Source: JAGWBF01 sp965116325 (GTDB taxonomy: Bacteria > Chloroflexota > Dehalococcoidia > Lucifugimonadales > JAGWBF01). Taken from it: a stretch of 64,000 nt of DNA. Shown here one piece after another: positions 41,647 to 49,991 of this stretch (the stretch's first letter is position 1; each line of letters begins with the position of its first letter). Under the pieces are notes generated by a model. That model saw only the letters and a program-made list of their open reading frames with translations, did no database searches and had not been told where the DNA came from. Where the stretch lies: the NCBI GenBank assembly GCA_965116325.1, contig OZ220675.1:1550001-1614000 (forward strand), read 5' to 3'. The translations under genes were made by a program, and so were the position numbers.

Positions 41647-42284
41647 GGGGACAATCTCCGCAGCATGGCGTTGACCCTGGGAGGCTCCGATGCCAGGAGC
41701 AGGGCGAGCACCTTGCCGGAACCCACCAGGAAGGACCTGGGGTCCGGATGGTGGACGCTGGCCAAGCGCAGGCACGAAGCAACCAACTCGTCGGAGACCG
41801 CCTGGCTGCCCCCGCCCGACGCCATCAGCAGGTCCAGGAAACCGGGCGAGCGGGTGAACTCCATGATCTGCTGTGGCGTGCAGGAGTGGACGAAGGCGTG
41901 GATACGGGGAGGCTCCGGGGGAAGGTGGTGGATGAAGGAGCCTCCCCTCTCGTAGCCCACCACGGCCGCTTCGAACCGGGTGCACAGCAAGTGCTCCAGC
42001 TGGGGATTCTCCCGGTATATGTCCTCTTCCCGCTGGGCTTCGGCACCCCGGGCGATCACCGGTCGTCCGGGCTCCAAGCCCTGGGTGTCGATGCCCGTCA
42101 GGACACCGTACACCCTGGGAGACCCATTTCCGGCTTCGCCCTGCCCGCCAACGCTTACCAGGGAACCCAGCGGTGGCGCTTGGTAGAGCTGATAGCACTG
42201 GGCCTGGAAGCGGTGGGAGGCCGATTCCACCACCTCGCCGACCCTCTGGGGGGTGGAGCTGTCCATGGGGTGGTGGTTACTCAC
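41643..42284 (-). CDS. HAS-barrel-like protein between nurA and herA
   Basis: A 213-residue protein. The N-terminal 70 residues resemble a HAS (HerA-ATP synthase) barrel: RVGEVVESASHRFQAQCYQLYQAPPLGSLVSV then YGVLTGIDTQGLEPGRPV. The remainder is helical with HAFVHSCTPQQIMEFTRSPGFLDLLMASG and no motif I know. It has no ATPase motif. GTGA overlaps couple it to nurA (start 42284) and herA (stop 41643), so all three should be made in fixed ratio. It may be a clamp or loader bridging nuclease and helicase; that is inference. A GTG at 42290 is an alternative start. Confidence 0.75.
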   Translation of the reverse strand: MSNHHPMDSSTPQRVGEVVESASHRFQAQCYQLYQAPPLGSLVSVGGQGEAGNGSPRVYGVLTGIDTQGLEPGRPVIARGAEAQREEDIYRENPQLEHLLCTRFEAAVVGYERGGSFIHHLPPEPPRIHAFVHSCTPQQIMEFTRSPGFLDLLMASGGGSQAVSDELVASCLRLASVHHPDPRSFLVGSGKVLALLLASEPPRVNAMLRRLSP

Positions 42285-43492
42285 AGCCACCGGGTCCCCT
42301 TGGAGCGGTTCTTCTCCGAGGTGTACACGGGCAGATGCCGGCGCTCCAGGGCCGCATCCACCATCTTCCTGAAGGTCTCCCTGTCCTGTCCCGTGACAAC
42401 TGCCTGCTCGTGGGCTTCGGCGATGGCTGCCGGATAGCCCATGCCCCGGCTCACCTGGTCCATGACCAGGGTGTGGCTCAGGGCAAGGCTGTTCTCATCC
42501 TGGGCAACCCACAGAGGGACTTCCACCCGCCCAATCTCGCTGCCGGTGTTAAGGTAGTAGAAGCACACCTGGTGAGGCCCGTAGTACTCCCTGGATACCG
42601 AGGAGTTGGAGCGGAAGATGCCCGACCGCTCGCCTGGGGCCAGCAGCTCCTGGAAGATGTGCCTGTCCAGGAGCCCGTTGGCGTTGTCGCAGGGGCTGTA
42701 GGCGGAGCGGAAGCTGGAGCACGACTGCTGGCAGATGTCTTCCCTTTGCTGGCACAGGGCCAGCCTGAGGGTGTTCACCACCTCGGTGGTCTGGGGCAGG
42801 CTGATGTAGGCCCCCAGCACCAGGGGACGTCGCGCCGCCTGGGCGTGCAGGGCATCCAGCGCGGGCATGAGCATTTCGCCCAGCAGTTTCTCCCGCAGGA
42901 AGGGAGGGTAGCCCCGGCCGGCCAAGCCCCACATGACCAGGGAGCCGTCCAACAAGGCCAACAGAGGCAGCGCCGGGTCCGCGCTCTGGGCAGCTTCTGC
43001 CAGCCCCTCGACCTCCTTGATCGCCCGCAGCATGCCCAGCACCGCTCCTTGGACAGCCACAGAATCGTTGGAGGTCGTGGAAGGGGCGTTCAGGAAGATG
43101 TCCTCCTCGGCTGCATAGAGGGCCGGTTGGCTGAAGAGGCGGGCGTCAGGGTTCAACCCGTAGGTGAGCACGCACCCGCCGATGTTGATCAGGTAGCACC
43201 GTACGGGGAGGTGCCTGTCCACGTCGATGTGGGAGCCGTCCACCGAGGCCACGGAGAAGTCGGCAGGCAGGCTGGCGGGCTGGTACCGAGCGTCCAGGGC
43301 ATCCTCGGGGGTTGCGCACAGGAAGGGCCTGGCCCGGGAGGCTTCCACCCTGCGGGCCAGCTCGGACGCATCGGCGGAGGCCAGGGCAGCCATGACCCTG
43401 GCAACCTGCTCGGCGCGGGAGTAGGTTGCGTCGGCCAGGTGCCCGGCCATGCTATCGATCTGCGCTGCCGTTTTGGCTATGTCTAATGCCAA
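42281..43492 (-). CDS. nurA: NurA-domain nuclease
   Basis: A 403-residue NurA-fold nuclease. The first metal motif is SVASVDGSHIDV (Asp85). LLALLDGSLVMWGL near 190 is the second acidic centre. The C-terminal part (LSHTLVMDQVSRGMGYPAAIAEAHEQAVVTGQDRETF) matches the conserved NurA helix. NurA is a 5'-3' nuclease driven by HerA. The called start is TTG at 43492, without a clear ribosome-binding site, so the N-terminus is uncertain. It is 125 bp downstream of selB, across two D-family repeats. Confidence 0.87.
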   Translation of the reverse strand: MALDIAKTAAQIDSMAGHLADATYSRAEQVARVMAALASADASELARRVEASRARPFLCATPEDALDARYQPASLPADFSVASVDGSHIDVDRHLPVRCYLINIGGCVLTYGLNPDARLFSQPALYAAEEDIFLNAPSTTSNDSVAVQGAVLGMLRAIKEVEGLAEAAQSADPALPLLALLDGSLVMWGLAGRGYPPFLREKLLGEMLMPALDALHAQAARRPLVLGAYISLPQTTEVVNTLRLALCQQREDICQQSCSSFRSAYSPCDNANGLLDRHIFQELLAPGERSGIFRSNSSVSREYYGPHQVCFYYLNTGSEIGRVEVPLWVAQDENSLALSHTLVMDQVSRGMGYPAAIAEAHEQAVVTGQDRETFRKMVDAALERRHLPVYTSEKNRSKGTRWL

Positions 43493-43508
43493 GGGGCTTG
43501 CCTAGTGT

Positions 43509-43598
43509 CCCCCTCTCCACCTGAGAGGAGAGGGTTGGGGTGAGGGGAACTTCATCATCTCCCCTCTCCCCTGGTGGGAGAGGGTTGGGGTGAGGGGG
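43509..43598 (+). repeat. Two tandem D-family repeats between selB and nurA
   Basis: Units at 43509-43548 and 43561-43598, each a CCCCTCTCC arm, a short loop and GAGAGGGTTGGGGTGAGGGG. Further units occur at 46204-46242 (inverted) and 52826-52864 (degenerate). Confidence 0.8.
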
Positions 43599-43617
43599 AT
43601 TTCATCGTTGCCGACGC

Positions 43618-45483
43618 TCATTGAAGGACCCGTTCGTCGCCGACCCGGCGGGTGATGTGCTCCTGGTCCAGGTGCTCCAGAAGGGGAAGTACATACTTGC
43701 GGCTCGAGTTGAACATGTCTCGTCCATCGCCGACGGTTATCTTCCCGTTGGCCTTGGTATGGGCGATTATCCGGTCCACCATTGTCTTGTAGGCCTCGGC
43801 GGAGAACACCACTGAATCGTTTACCTTGACCACTTTGCCTTCGTCGATGAGCAGCCCCAGCACCTCCCCGTCGAGGGGCAGGTCCGTGGGAGGGGAGAAG
43901 GGGTTAGATTCCAACGAGCTGATATACCCATCGGCCAGCTTCTGTTGAGATGAAGTCAGGGTCGGCGCGTGCTGGGGAGTTCGCAGCGAGGCGCCATCCT
44001 CGGACAGCACCCCCTCTCCGGCAAGCTGTTCCACCACCAGGGGAAAGGCGCCCTGGGCGATGCTCAGGCGGCTCCGCATTTCCTCTCGGGGCATCCCCCG
44101 CCGCAGAGGGTACTGCCCATGGTACTGGCGGAGGACATCCGAGGCGCGCCGGGTCAGGGTGCTCCAGCTTTCCCGCGAGTACACCGTCGAGTCCGGCGAC
44201 GCCGGGCCGTTCCCCAGAACAACCACCTGGCCTTCCTCAGCGAGGCCTGCCACCTCCGACAGCACCTCTTCCAGGGGAAGGTTGGCCTTCTGGGACAAGC
44301 TCTTCAGGTCGCAGGGGGCCCACTGCTCCACCGCCCCAGCGACGGCATCCAGGCCGCTGCCCGCCTCCATGGCGGCGAGCTGTTCCAGCACCGAGGGGAT
44401 GTTCCGGCGGTGACGCCTCCTGGGCTGGGGGTCGATGATCGTTCCGCCACCCAGGGTTGTGTCGGCCGAGCGTATGACGAACAGGTCGCCCTTGACGGCG
44501 GGCACAGCTTCCTGTAGGTGCATCTGGGCCCAGCCTTCCTGGCCCGCCCCCAGGGCATCGGCATCCAGCAGGCGCACCCTGGCTGGAACCTCGGTCGTGT
44601 ACAGGTGAAAGGTGACGTTCTCGTTGTGGGACAGGGACTGGCTGGCCCCCTTCAGCATCTTGATGCGGGCGTCGATCCTGTTGGTAAGCTGCAGCCAGCT
44701 CCCCGCGGTGAGCATCTCTCCCCGCTGCACATCATGCCGTGACAGGCCCGAAAGGTTCACCGCCAAGCGTATCCCCGGCTCGGCGCGTTCCGTCTTCTTC
44801 TGGTGGCTCTGCAGACCTCGGACACGCCCCCGTTCGCCCGACAGGGCCAGGCGCACCTCCTGGCCGACACTCAGGGTGCCGTCGATGAGGGTGCCGGTGA
44901 CCACGGTGCCGAATCCCGCAACGCTGAAGCACCGGTCCACGGGAAGCCGGGGGCGACCCAAATCCTTCCTGGCCTCGGTCTCGTCCAGCATGCTTTCTAT
45001 CGTAGCGATTAGGGAGTCCATTCCCTCGCCTGTGTAGGCCGAGACCACCTGGGTGGGCGCTCCCTCCAGGATGGTGCCGGCCACGATGTCTTCCACCTCG
45101 GCCTTCACCAGCTCCACCAGTTCCGGGTCCACCATGTCGGCCTTGGTGATGACCACGAGGCCCCGCTTGATCTTGAGGATATCAAGGATGGCCAGGTGCT
45201 CCCGGGTCTGTTGCATGACGCTCTCGTTGGCGGCCACCACCAGCATGGCCAGGTCTATGCCGCCCACGCCGGCCAGCATGTTCTTGATGAAGCGTTCGTG
45301 CCCCGGAACATCGACGATGCTCACCTCCCGGCCCCCTGGAAGGGACATCCAGGCGAAGCCCAGGTCGATGGTCATCTCCCGCTCCTTCTCCTGGGGAAGG
45401 CGGTCGGGGTCTATGCCAGTGAGGGCTTTGACCAGTGTGGACTTGCCATGGTCGACGTGTCCGGCGGTGCCGATGACGTACAT
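43618..45483 (-). CDS. selB: Selenocysteine-specific translation elongation factor SelB
   Basis: A 621-residue GTPase that carries Sec-tRNA to ribosomes stalled at UGA. G1 is GHVDHGKST (8-16), G3 is DVPGHERF (58-65) and G4 is TKAD. EF-Tu-like domains follow with CFSVAGFGTVVTGTLIDG. Then comes a long C-terminal set of winged-helix domains, ending MFNSSRKYVLPLLEHLDQEHITRRVGDERVLQ, the mRNA-hairpin-binding part peculiar to SelB. It fits the UGA-containing gene at 600-1400. ATG at 45483 is the family start; the frame is open to 45540. selA and selD are not adjacent. Confidence 0.96.
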   Translation of the reverse strand: MYVIGTAGHVDHGKSTLVKALTGIDPDRLPQEKEREMTIDLGFAWMSLPGGREVSIVDVPGHERFIKNMLAGVGGIDLAMLVVAANESVMQQTREHLAILDILKIKRGLVVITKADMVDPELVELVKAEVEDIVAGTILEGAPTQVVSAYTGEGMDSLIATIESMLDETEARKDLGRPRLPVDRCFSVAGFGTVVTGTLIDGTLSVGQEVRLALSGERGRVRGLQSHQKKTERAEPGIRLAVNLSGLSRHDVQRGEMLTAGSWLQLTNRIDARIKMLKGASQSLSHNENVTFHLYTTEVPARVRLLDADALGAGQEGWAQMHLQEAVPAVKGDLFVIRSADTTLGGGTIIDPQPRRRHRRNIPSVLEQLAAMEAGSGLDAVAGAVEQWAPCDLKSLSQKANLPLEEVLSEVAGLAEEGQVVVLGNGPASPDSTVYSRESWSTLTRRASDVLRQYHGQYPLRRGMPREEMRSRLSIAQGAFPLVVEQLAGEGVLSEDGASLRTPQHAPTLTSSQQKLADGYISSLESNPFSPPTDLPLDGEVLGLLIDEGKVVKVNDSVVFSAEAYKTMVDRIIAHTKANGKITVGDGRDMFNSSRKYVLPLLEHLDQEHITRRVGDERVLQ

Positions 45484-45570
45484 GGTCGGAACCTTGAGCG
45501 AGGCTGAAGTCAGGATAGCATCGGGTATGTCGGGAATCAAACAAAAGAGAGGGGCGTCGGGGGGCAGCCC

Positions 45571-46185
45571 CTACCCCATCGCGTTGATCTGGCTGTAGCG
45601 GAAGCAGTCTATGGTGTGGTCGTTGACCATTCCGACGGACTGCATCAGGGCGTAGCAGATGGTGCTCCCAACGAACTTGAAGCCCCTCTTCTTGAGGTCC
45701 TTGCTCATCGCATCGGACTCGGCGGTGTGGGCAGGAACCTCGTCCATGGATCGCCATGCGTTGACCCGGGGAGCGCCCTCGCCGAAACCCCACAGATAGG
45801 CATCGAAGCTGCCATACTCATCCTGCACCGATAGGAAACAACGGGCGTTCTGGACGGCGCCATGTACCTTGAGCCGGTTGCGGATGATGCCTGCGTCCTG
45901 TAGTAGCACGTCGATCTTGTCCTGGCCGTAGCTGGCAACTAAGCGGGCATCGAAGTTGTCGAAGGCCTGCCGGTACCCGTCCCGCTTCTTCAGGATGGTC
46001 TCCCAGCTCAGCCCGGCCTGGGCGCCCTCTAGGAGGAGCATCTCGAAAAGGGTGCGGTCGTCGTGCACCGGAACACCCCACTCCTCGTCATGGTATGGGT
46101 AGGAGACGAGGCTGCTGACCCAGGCGCAGCGGGCCAGCCCGTCGTCCGGTAGGTGACTTATCTGGTCTGTACTTTGCTGGCTCAT
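45571..46185 (-). CDS. tag: DNA-3-methyladenine glycosylase I
   Basis: A 204-residue Tag enzyme that removes 3-methyladenine from DNA. Family text: RCAWVSSLVSYPYHDEEWGVPVHDDRTLFEMLLLEGAQAGLSWETILKKRDGYRQAF, then GIIRNRLKVHGAVQNARCFL and DLKKRGFKFVGSTICYALMQSVGMVNDHTIDCFRY. The start at 46185 has AAGGTG nearby; the longer frame to 46230 would run into a D-family repeat. It lies upstream of selB on the same strand. Confidence 0.93.
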   Translation of the reverse strand: MSQQSTDQISHLPDDGLARCAWVSSLVSYPYHDEEWGVPVHDDRTLFEMLLLEGAQAGLSWETILKKRDGYRQAFDNFDARLVASYGQDKIDVLLQDAGIIRNRLKVHGAVQNARCFLSVQDEYGSFDAYLWGFGEGAPRVNAWRSMDEVPAHTAESDAMSKDLKKRGFKFVGSTICYALMQSVGMVNDHTIDCFRYSQINAMG

Positions 46186-46203
46186 GTTCACCTTGATTGC
46201 CAT

Positions 46204-46242
46204 CACCCTCACCCCAACCCTCTCCCTCAAGGGAGAGGGGGC
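46204..46242 (-). repeat. D-family repeat between holB and tag
   Basis: Inverted copy of the 43.5-kb unit: CACCCTCACCCCAACCCTCT followed by a hairpin closing with GGGAGAGGGG. It occupies most of the 66-bp gap and overlaps the longer possible N-terminus of tag. Confidence 0.75.
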
Positions 46243-46251
46243 TATACTGGG

Positions 46252-47280
46252 CTACCGGTCCTGCCAGCGCTTCTTTTCCCTGGCGGGGAGGGCCAGCATG
46301 AACGACTCCAGGGCCAGCCTTGGGTTGGCGTTGCTCTCCAGGGCTTCGATGGTGTCCCGGATGCCGGTGATGGTCTTGACAGCCTGCTGGGTGGTCACCT
46401 GTTCTGCCTCCCGGCGCAGCCCATCCATCTGGTCCACGTTGCTCACGTGCTCCTCGCCACCCTCCTTGATCAGCAGGATGTCCCGCCACCACCGTAGCCA
46501 CTGCTCCAGCTCCCCCACAGCATCCTGCCGGTCGCGGGAGTAGCGGGTTGCCAGCTCCCCGCCGTAGTCGAAGCGCTCCTCCAGGGTGGCGAACGAAAGT
46601 CGGGAGATGCGCTCCACCTGGGCGGTCCTGTGCTCCATGACCGCTGGTTCCCGGGCGGCCGACAGAGCCCACCCCAAGCATCCCCTGGACAGGCGGGCAA
46701 GCACCTCTGCCTCCTCGGGGCCTGCCACGCCCGAGGAGGTAAGATCCTTGGCTACTGCAGGAATGGGTAGGGGGTGCAGCTCGATGCGGTGGCACCGGGA
46801 GCTTATGGTTGGCAGGACCGCGTCCTCCTGGGCGGTCAGCAGGAGGAACAGCACCTGGTCCGGGGGTTCTTCCAGCACCTTGAGCAGGGCGTTGGCGGCC
46901 TCGGTGCTCATCTCCTCGGCGCCGTCGAAGATGTAAACCCGGGTCGTGCCTTCATAGGGCTTCAGGCTGGTCTGGTGCTGAAGCTCCCGTATGGTGGAGA
47001 TGCCGATCTGCCTACGGGAAGCTCCGTCCGCATCGCCGGCTGTGCTGATCCATTGGATGTCTGCGTGGCTGCCCGAGGCGATGCGCTGGCACTGGGTGCA
47101 GGAACCGCAGGGGGCATCCCCGGGGCTGGTGCAGTTCACCCTCTGGGCGATGTTGAGGGCCAGGGTGCCCTTGCCGATGTGGGGCGGACCAACTACCAGG
47201 TAAGCGTGGGGCGCCCGGCCATCGCGAAAAGCGCGATCCAACTGCTCTACCAGCGAATCATGTCCCCGGAGCTGCCACAC
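46252..47280 (-). CDS. holB: DNA polymerase III subunit delta'
   Basis: A 342-residue AAA+ clamp-loader subunit. The P-loop is GPPHIGKG (31-38), a zinc module is formed by Cys50, Cys58, Cys61 and Cys64, and VYIFDGAEEMSTEAANALLKVLEEPP with TISSRCHRIEL gives Walker B and sensor 1. It would load the sliding clamp. GTG at 47280 is the start, 51 bp after the lysA stop. Confidence 0.92.
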   Translation of the reverse strand: MWQLRGHDSLVEQLDRAFRDGRAPHAYLVVGPPHIGKGTLALNIAQRVNCTSPGDAPCGSCTQCQRIASGSHADIQWISTAGDADGASRRQIGISTIRELQHQTSLKPYEGTTRVYIFDGAEEMSTEAANALLKVLEEPPDQVLFLLLTAQEDAVLPTISSRCHRIELHPLPIPAVAKDLTSSGVAGPEEAEVLARLSRGCLGWALSAAREPAVMEHRTAQVERISRLSFATLEERFDYGGELATRYSRDRQDAVGELEQWLRWWRDILLIKEGGEEHVSNVDQMDGLRREAEQVTTQQAVKTITGIRDTIEALESNANPRLALESFMLALPAREKKRWQDR

Positions 47281-47331
47281 TGCTATGGGGTCCTTAGGGG
47301 TAGCTGTACGGGCTGGGAAAGGTGGTTCGGA

Positions 47332-48639
47332 TCAGACCACATCGCACAGCATCATGTCCTGGTAGCTCTCCCGCCGGCGGATGAGCCGGGCGTCGCCGTC
47401 CTTCACCAGGACTATGGGCGGGCGGGGATTCAGGTTGTAGGTGCTGGCCATGGCAAGGCAGTAGGCCCCGGCGGCGGGGATGGCGATGATGTCGTCCGCC
47501 TCCACTGGCGGAAGCTTGACGTCCCGCACCAGGACATCTCCTGATTCGCAGTACTTGCCGGCGATGGTAACCAGGTCCGAGGGCTCGATGTTGAGCTTGC
47601 CGGGCACCACCGCCTCGTAGGCGGCTTCGTAGAGGGCGGGGCGGATGTTGTCGCCCATGCCCCCATCCACCGATATGTACTTGCGGACGCCCGGAATGTC
47701 CTTCACCGCGCCCACCCTGTACAAGGCCACCCCTGCCGGGCCTGTGATGGAGCGGCCCGGCTCTACGACAAGCTGGGGCAGGTCCATGCCCAGAGACTGG
47801 CAGGTGTAGGACAGGGTGCCCGTGATGGCCTCGGCGTACTGAGCGATGGTGGGAGGCTCCTGGTCCCGGGTGTAGGCGATAGCGAACCCGCCGCCCGGGC
47901 TGAGCTCCTGGAGGTCCAGCCCATCCTCCCGGAGGCGGGATGCGAACTCCAGCACCACCTCCAAGCCCATGCGATAAGGCTCAAGCTCGAAAATGGGAGA
48001 GCCGAGGTGGAAGTGAAGGCCCTTCAGCTTCAGGTGGGGTGATCGAAGCACCTTGTGCACCGCTTCTTCGGCCTGTCCCGTCTCTATGGGGAAGCCAAAC
48101 TTGCTGTCCAGTATTCCCGTGGTGGTGTGGGAGTGGGTGTGGGCATCGACACTCGGTGAGACCCGCACCAGCACCTCCTGGGTCACGCCCGCTTCACCGG
48201 CGATCTGCTCCAGGAGTTCTATCTCGTGGAAGCTGTCCAATGCCACCGTGCCGATGCCCCACCGGACGGCATCCTGAAGCTCCTGGGGGCCCTTGTTGTT
48301 GCCGTGGAAGCAGACCGAGTCGGCGGGGTATCCCACGGCTTGGGCTATGGCCAGCTCGCCTCCCGACACCACATCCAGTCCCAGCCCCTCTTCCATGAAT
48401 ATGGTCGCCAGGGCGGGGTTAACGTAGGCCTTGCATGCGTACACCACGTCGGTGTTTGGGTAGAGGCTGCGGAACTCGTTAAGGAACTCGCGGCACCGGT
48501 TCCGCAGCATAGCTTCGTCGAAAACGTACAGGGGGGTGCCGTACTCCTCGGCCAGGGCTGCAACGTCGCAGCCGCCGATTAGGAGGCGGCCGGCAGCATC
48601 GGCGGTCGCCGTCTCGGGGAAAACGTGGGTGGGGAACAT
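47332..48639 (-). CDS. lysA: Diaminopimelate decarboxylase
   Basis: A 435-residue fold-III PLP enzyme making lysine from meso-diaminopimelate. The PLP lysine is Lys70 in VVYACKAYVNPALA. Other landmarks are GLDVVSGGELAIAQAVG, VCFHGNNKG, LHFHLGSPI, LSPGGGFAIAYT, LVVEPGRSITGPAG and KYCESGDVLVRDVKLP. ATG at 48639 lies about 26 nt after the predicted transcription start. It begins the minus-strand run lysA-holB-tag-selB. Confidence 0.95.
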   Translation of the reverse strand: MFPTHVFPETATADAAGRLLIGGCDVAALAEEYGTPLYVFDEAMLRNRCREFLNEFRSLYPNTDVVYACKAYVNPALATIFMEEGLGLDVVSGGELAIAQAVGYPADSVCFHGNNKGPQELQDAVRWGIGTVALDSFHEIELLEQIAGEAGVTQEVLVRVSPSVDAHTHSHTTTGILDSKFGFPIETGQAEEAVHKVLRSPHLKLKGLHFHLGSPIFELEPYRMGLEVVLEFASRLREDGLDLQELSPGGGFAIAYTRDQEPPTIAQYAEAITGTLSYTCQSLGMDLPQLVVEPGRSITGPAGVALYRVGAVKDIPGVRKYISVDGGMGDNIRPALYEAAYEAVVPGKLNIEPSDLVTIAGKYCESGDVLVRDVKLPPVEADDIIAIPAAGAYCLAMASTYNLNPRPPIVLVKDGDARLIRRRESYQDMMLCDVV

Positions 48640-48671
48640 ACCGGGTAGCCTTCCGTATCTAAAGTTGATTC

Positions 48672-48700
48672 ATCGTAAGAAGAAGGCATCAGCCTGTCAA
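48672..48700 (-). promoter_or_regulatory. Promoter for lysA and possibly the downstream run
   Basis: Perfect TTGACA (48700-48695), 17-bp spacer, TACGAT (48677-48672) on the minus strand. Confidence 0.6.
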
Positions 48701-48771
48701 GGAAGAAGCACCACGCCTGCAACAGACCCAACAGGCTGCGGAGGCCCTTGGCCCTGCCGCGACCCCATTGT

Positions 48772-48844
48772 CGTCACTCCCGCGAAAGCGGGAGTCTACG
48801 CCCTCTGTCCGTTCGCCCTGAGGGAAATCGAAGGGGAACGGACA
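48772..48844 (+). repeat. B and C repeats upstream of lysA
   Basis: Family B hairpin at 48772-48797 (ACTCCCGCGAAAGCGGGAGT) joined by a short spacer to family C at 48806-48844. Same order as in the 53-kb composite unit. From 48845 to about 49001 I see no gene. Confidence 0.8.
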
Positions 48845-49001
48845 ACCGTAGTCTTGCTTCTGACCATTGCCCTTCCCACCTCCTCGATGTGTCCGGTCCG
48901 GGGAGTTGGGCAAAGATCTCCATCCGGGGGACGACTATGGCTGAAGGATCGAACTCTTGCCAACTATTCCTTGTGTGGAATAGCATTCCTCTGTGCATTG
49001 A

Positions 49002-49088
49002 TCCCTTGACGAACAGTATGTGCCCGTAGCCGACGACCTATACGATGAGCATCTGGAAGAGTTGCGAAAGGAGGGGCTGATCGAATGA
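49002..49088 (+). pseudogene. C-terminal remnant of a RelE/HigB-type toxin gene
   Basis: An open segment of 28 codons with no start, closed upstream by an in-frame TGA at 48999-49001. It encodes DEQYVPVADDLYDEHLEEL then RKEGLIE, which resembles the extreme C-terminus of Gp49-like RelE/HigB toxins. Its TGA overlaps the antitoxin ATG as ATGA, the normal coupling in such pairs. The toxin body is missing; a repeat lies about 150 bp upstream. Identification rests on memory of the family ending, so confidence is moderate. Confidence 0.5.
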
Positions 49089-49414
49089 GTGGACGCCGTC
49101 CGTTCAGCGACCTCACCAAGGACTTTACCCGGGAGCGCCGGCAGCGCATCGACGAGTTGAAGAGGGAGTTGCTTGAGGAGATGCCGCTGCATGAGCTGCG
49201 CCGGGCGAGGGCGTTGACCCAGCGGGACATGGCGAAGATGCTCAAGGTGAATCAACCTGCAGTATCCAAGCTGGAGCAGCGGGCTGACGTGTACGTCTCC
49301 AGCCTGCGGTCCTACATCGAAGCTGCAGGCGGCAAGCTGAAAGTCGTGGCGGAATTCCCCGAAGGTGAGGTCGCCATCACCAATTTCTCCAACATGGACG
49401 AGGAGGGGGGCTAA
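49085..49414 (+). CDS. XRE-family HTH protein, antitoxin-like
   Basis: A 109-residue DNA-binding protein. The helix-turn-helix is LRRARALTQRDMAKMLKVNQPAVSKLEQRADVYVSSLRSYIEAAGG (about 38-83), typical of HigA-like antitoxins paired with RelE/HigB toxins. A charged coiled N-terminus precedes it. It would repress its own promoter and neutralise a toxin. The upstream toxin gene is reduced to a remnant, so this is probably an orphan antitoxin. AAGGAGG lies about 12 bases before the ATG. Confidence 0.85.
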   Translation: MSGRRPFSDLTKDFTRERRQRIDELKRELLEEMPLHELRRARALTQRDMAKMLKVNQPAVSKLEQRADVYVSSLRSYIEAAGGKLKVVAEFPEGEVAITNFSNMDEEGG

Positions 49415-49485
49415 ATCATGGGCACTGCTAGCCATACCAGTGAACTCAACACTTTTCCCGATGTCATTTTGCGATACAAGTGTCG

Positions 49486-49971
49486 ATGAATTCAGATAAC
49501 ACCATGGAGGAAGTGGCATCCAACATGGACACAATTTTCTGGGAAGCCATCGAAAAGATGAAACCGCTTATGGACCAGCTTAAAGCGAGCGAAGAACGGC
49601 GCTGGAACGAGTACGGCGTTGCACCCCAAAGGGGAGTTTATGTGTTCTATGAGAATGGTGACCCGATATATGTTGGTCGTTCCAACAACATGCGGGGACG
49701 CATTCGGGAACACGGGGCAGAGAGTTCGGCCCGATATTCAGCAACATTCGCATTCAAATTACTACGCCAAGAATTGGATTTCCCATCGCGCAGAGCTGAA
49801 GACATTGAAAAGAACCATAAAGAGGAATACCGAAAGCAGCGGGAGAGAGTTCGAGACATGACTTTCCGGGCAGTTCAGATCTCCGACCAACTAGAACAGA
49901 GCCTCTTTGAAACCTACGCCATCATCGAGATGGGAACCGCTCCCAAATACAACGACTTCGAAACCCACTAG
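49486..49971 (+). CDS. GIY-YIG nuclease-superfamily protein
   Basis: A 161-residue protein with a GIY-YIG core: GVYVFYENGDPIYVGRSNNMRGRIREHG (about 50-77), including the paired Tyr residues and the Arg. An N-terminal helix precedes it and a charged helical region follows. Its base composition is visibly lower in G+C than its neighbours, near 50% by eye, and codon choice is less GC-biased, which points to recent transfer. It may be a stand-alone nuclease from a mobile or defence setting. Start is uncertain (GTG at 49480 or ATG at 49486); no good ribosome-binding site. Confidence 0.8.
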   Translation: MNSDNTMEEVASNMDTIFWEAIEKMKPLMDQLKASEERRWNEYGVAPQRGVYVFYENGDPIYVGRSNNMRGRIREHGAESSARYSATFAFKLLRQELDFPSRRAEDIEKNHKEEYRKQRERVRDMTFRAVQISDQLEQSLFETYAIIEMGTAPKYNDFETH

Positions 49972-49991
49972 GAGATAACACTTGCGCCCTC

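Noticed and set aside
41647..42198. N-terminal extension of herA to 731 codons
   Set aside because: Gly/Pro/Arg-rich shadow of the HAS-barrel gene; the GTGA overlap at 41643-41646 gives a better start.
48940..49020. Possible tRNA (T-arm-like GATCGAACTC)
   Set aside because: No acceptor or anticodon stem can be formed around it.
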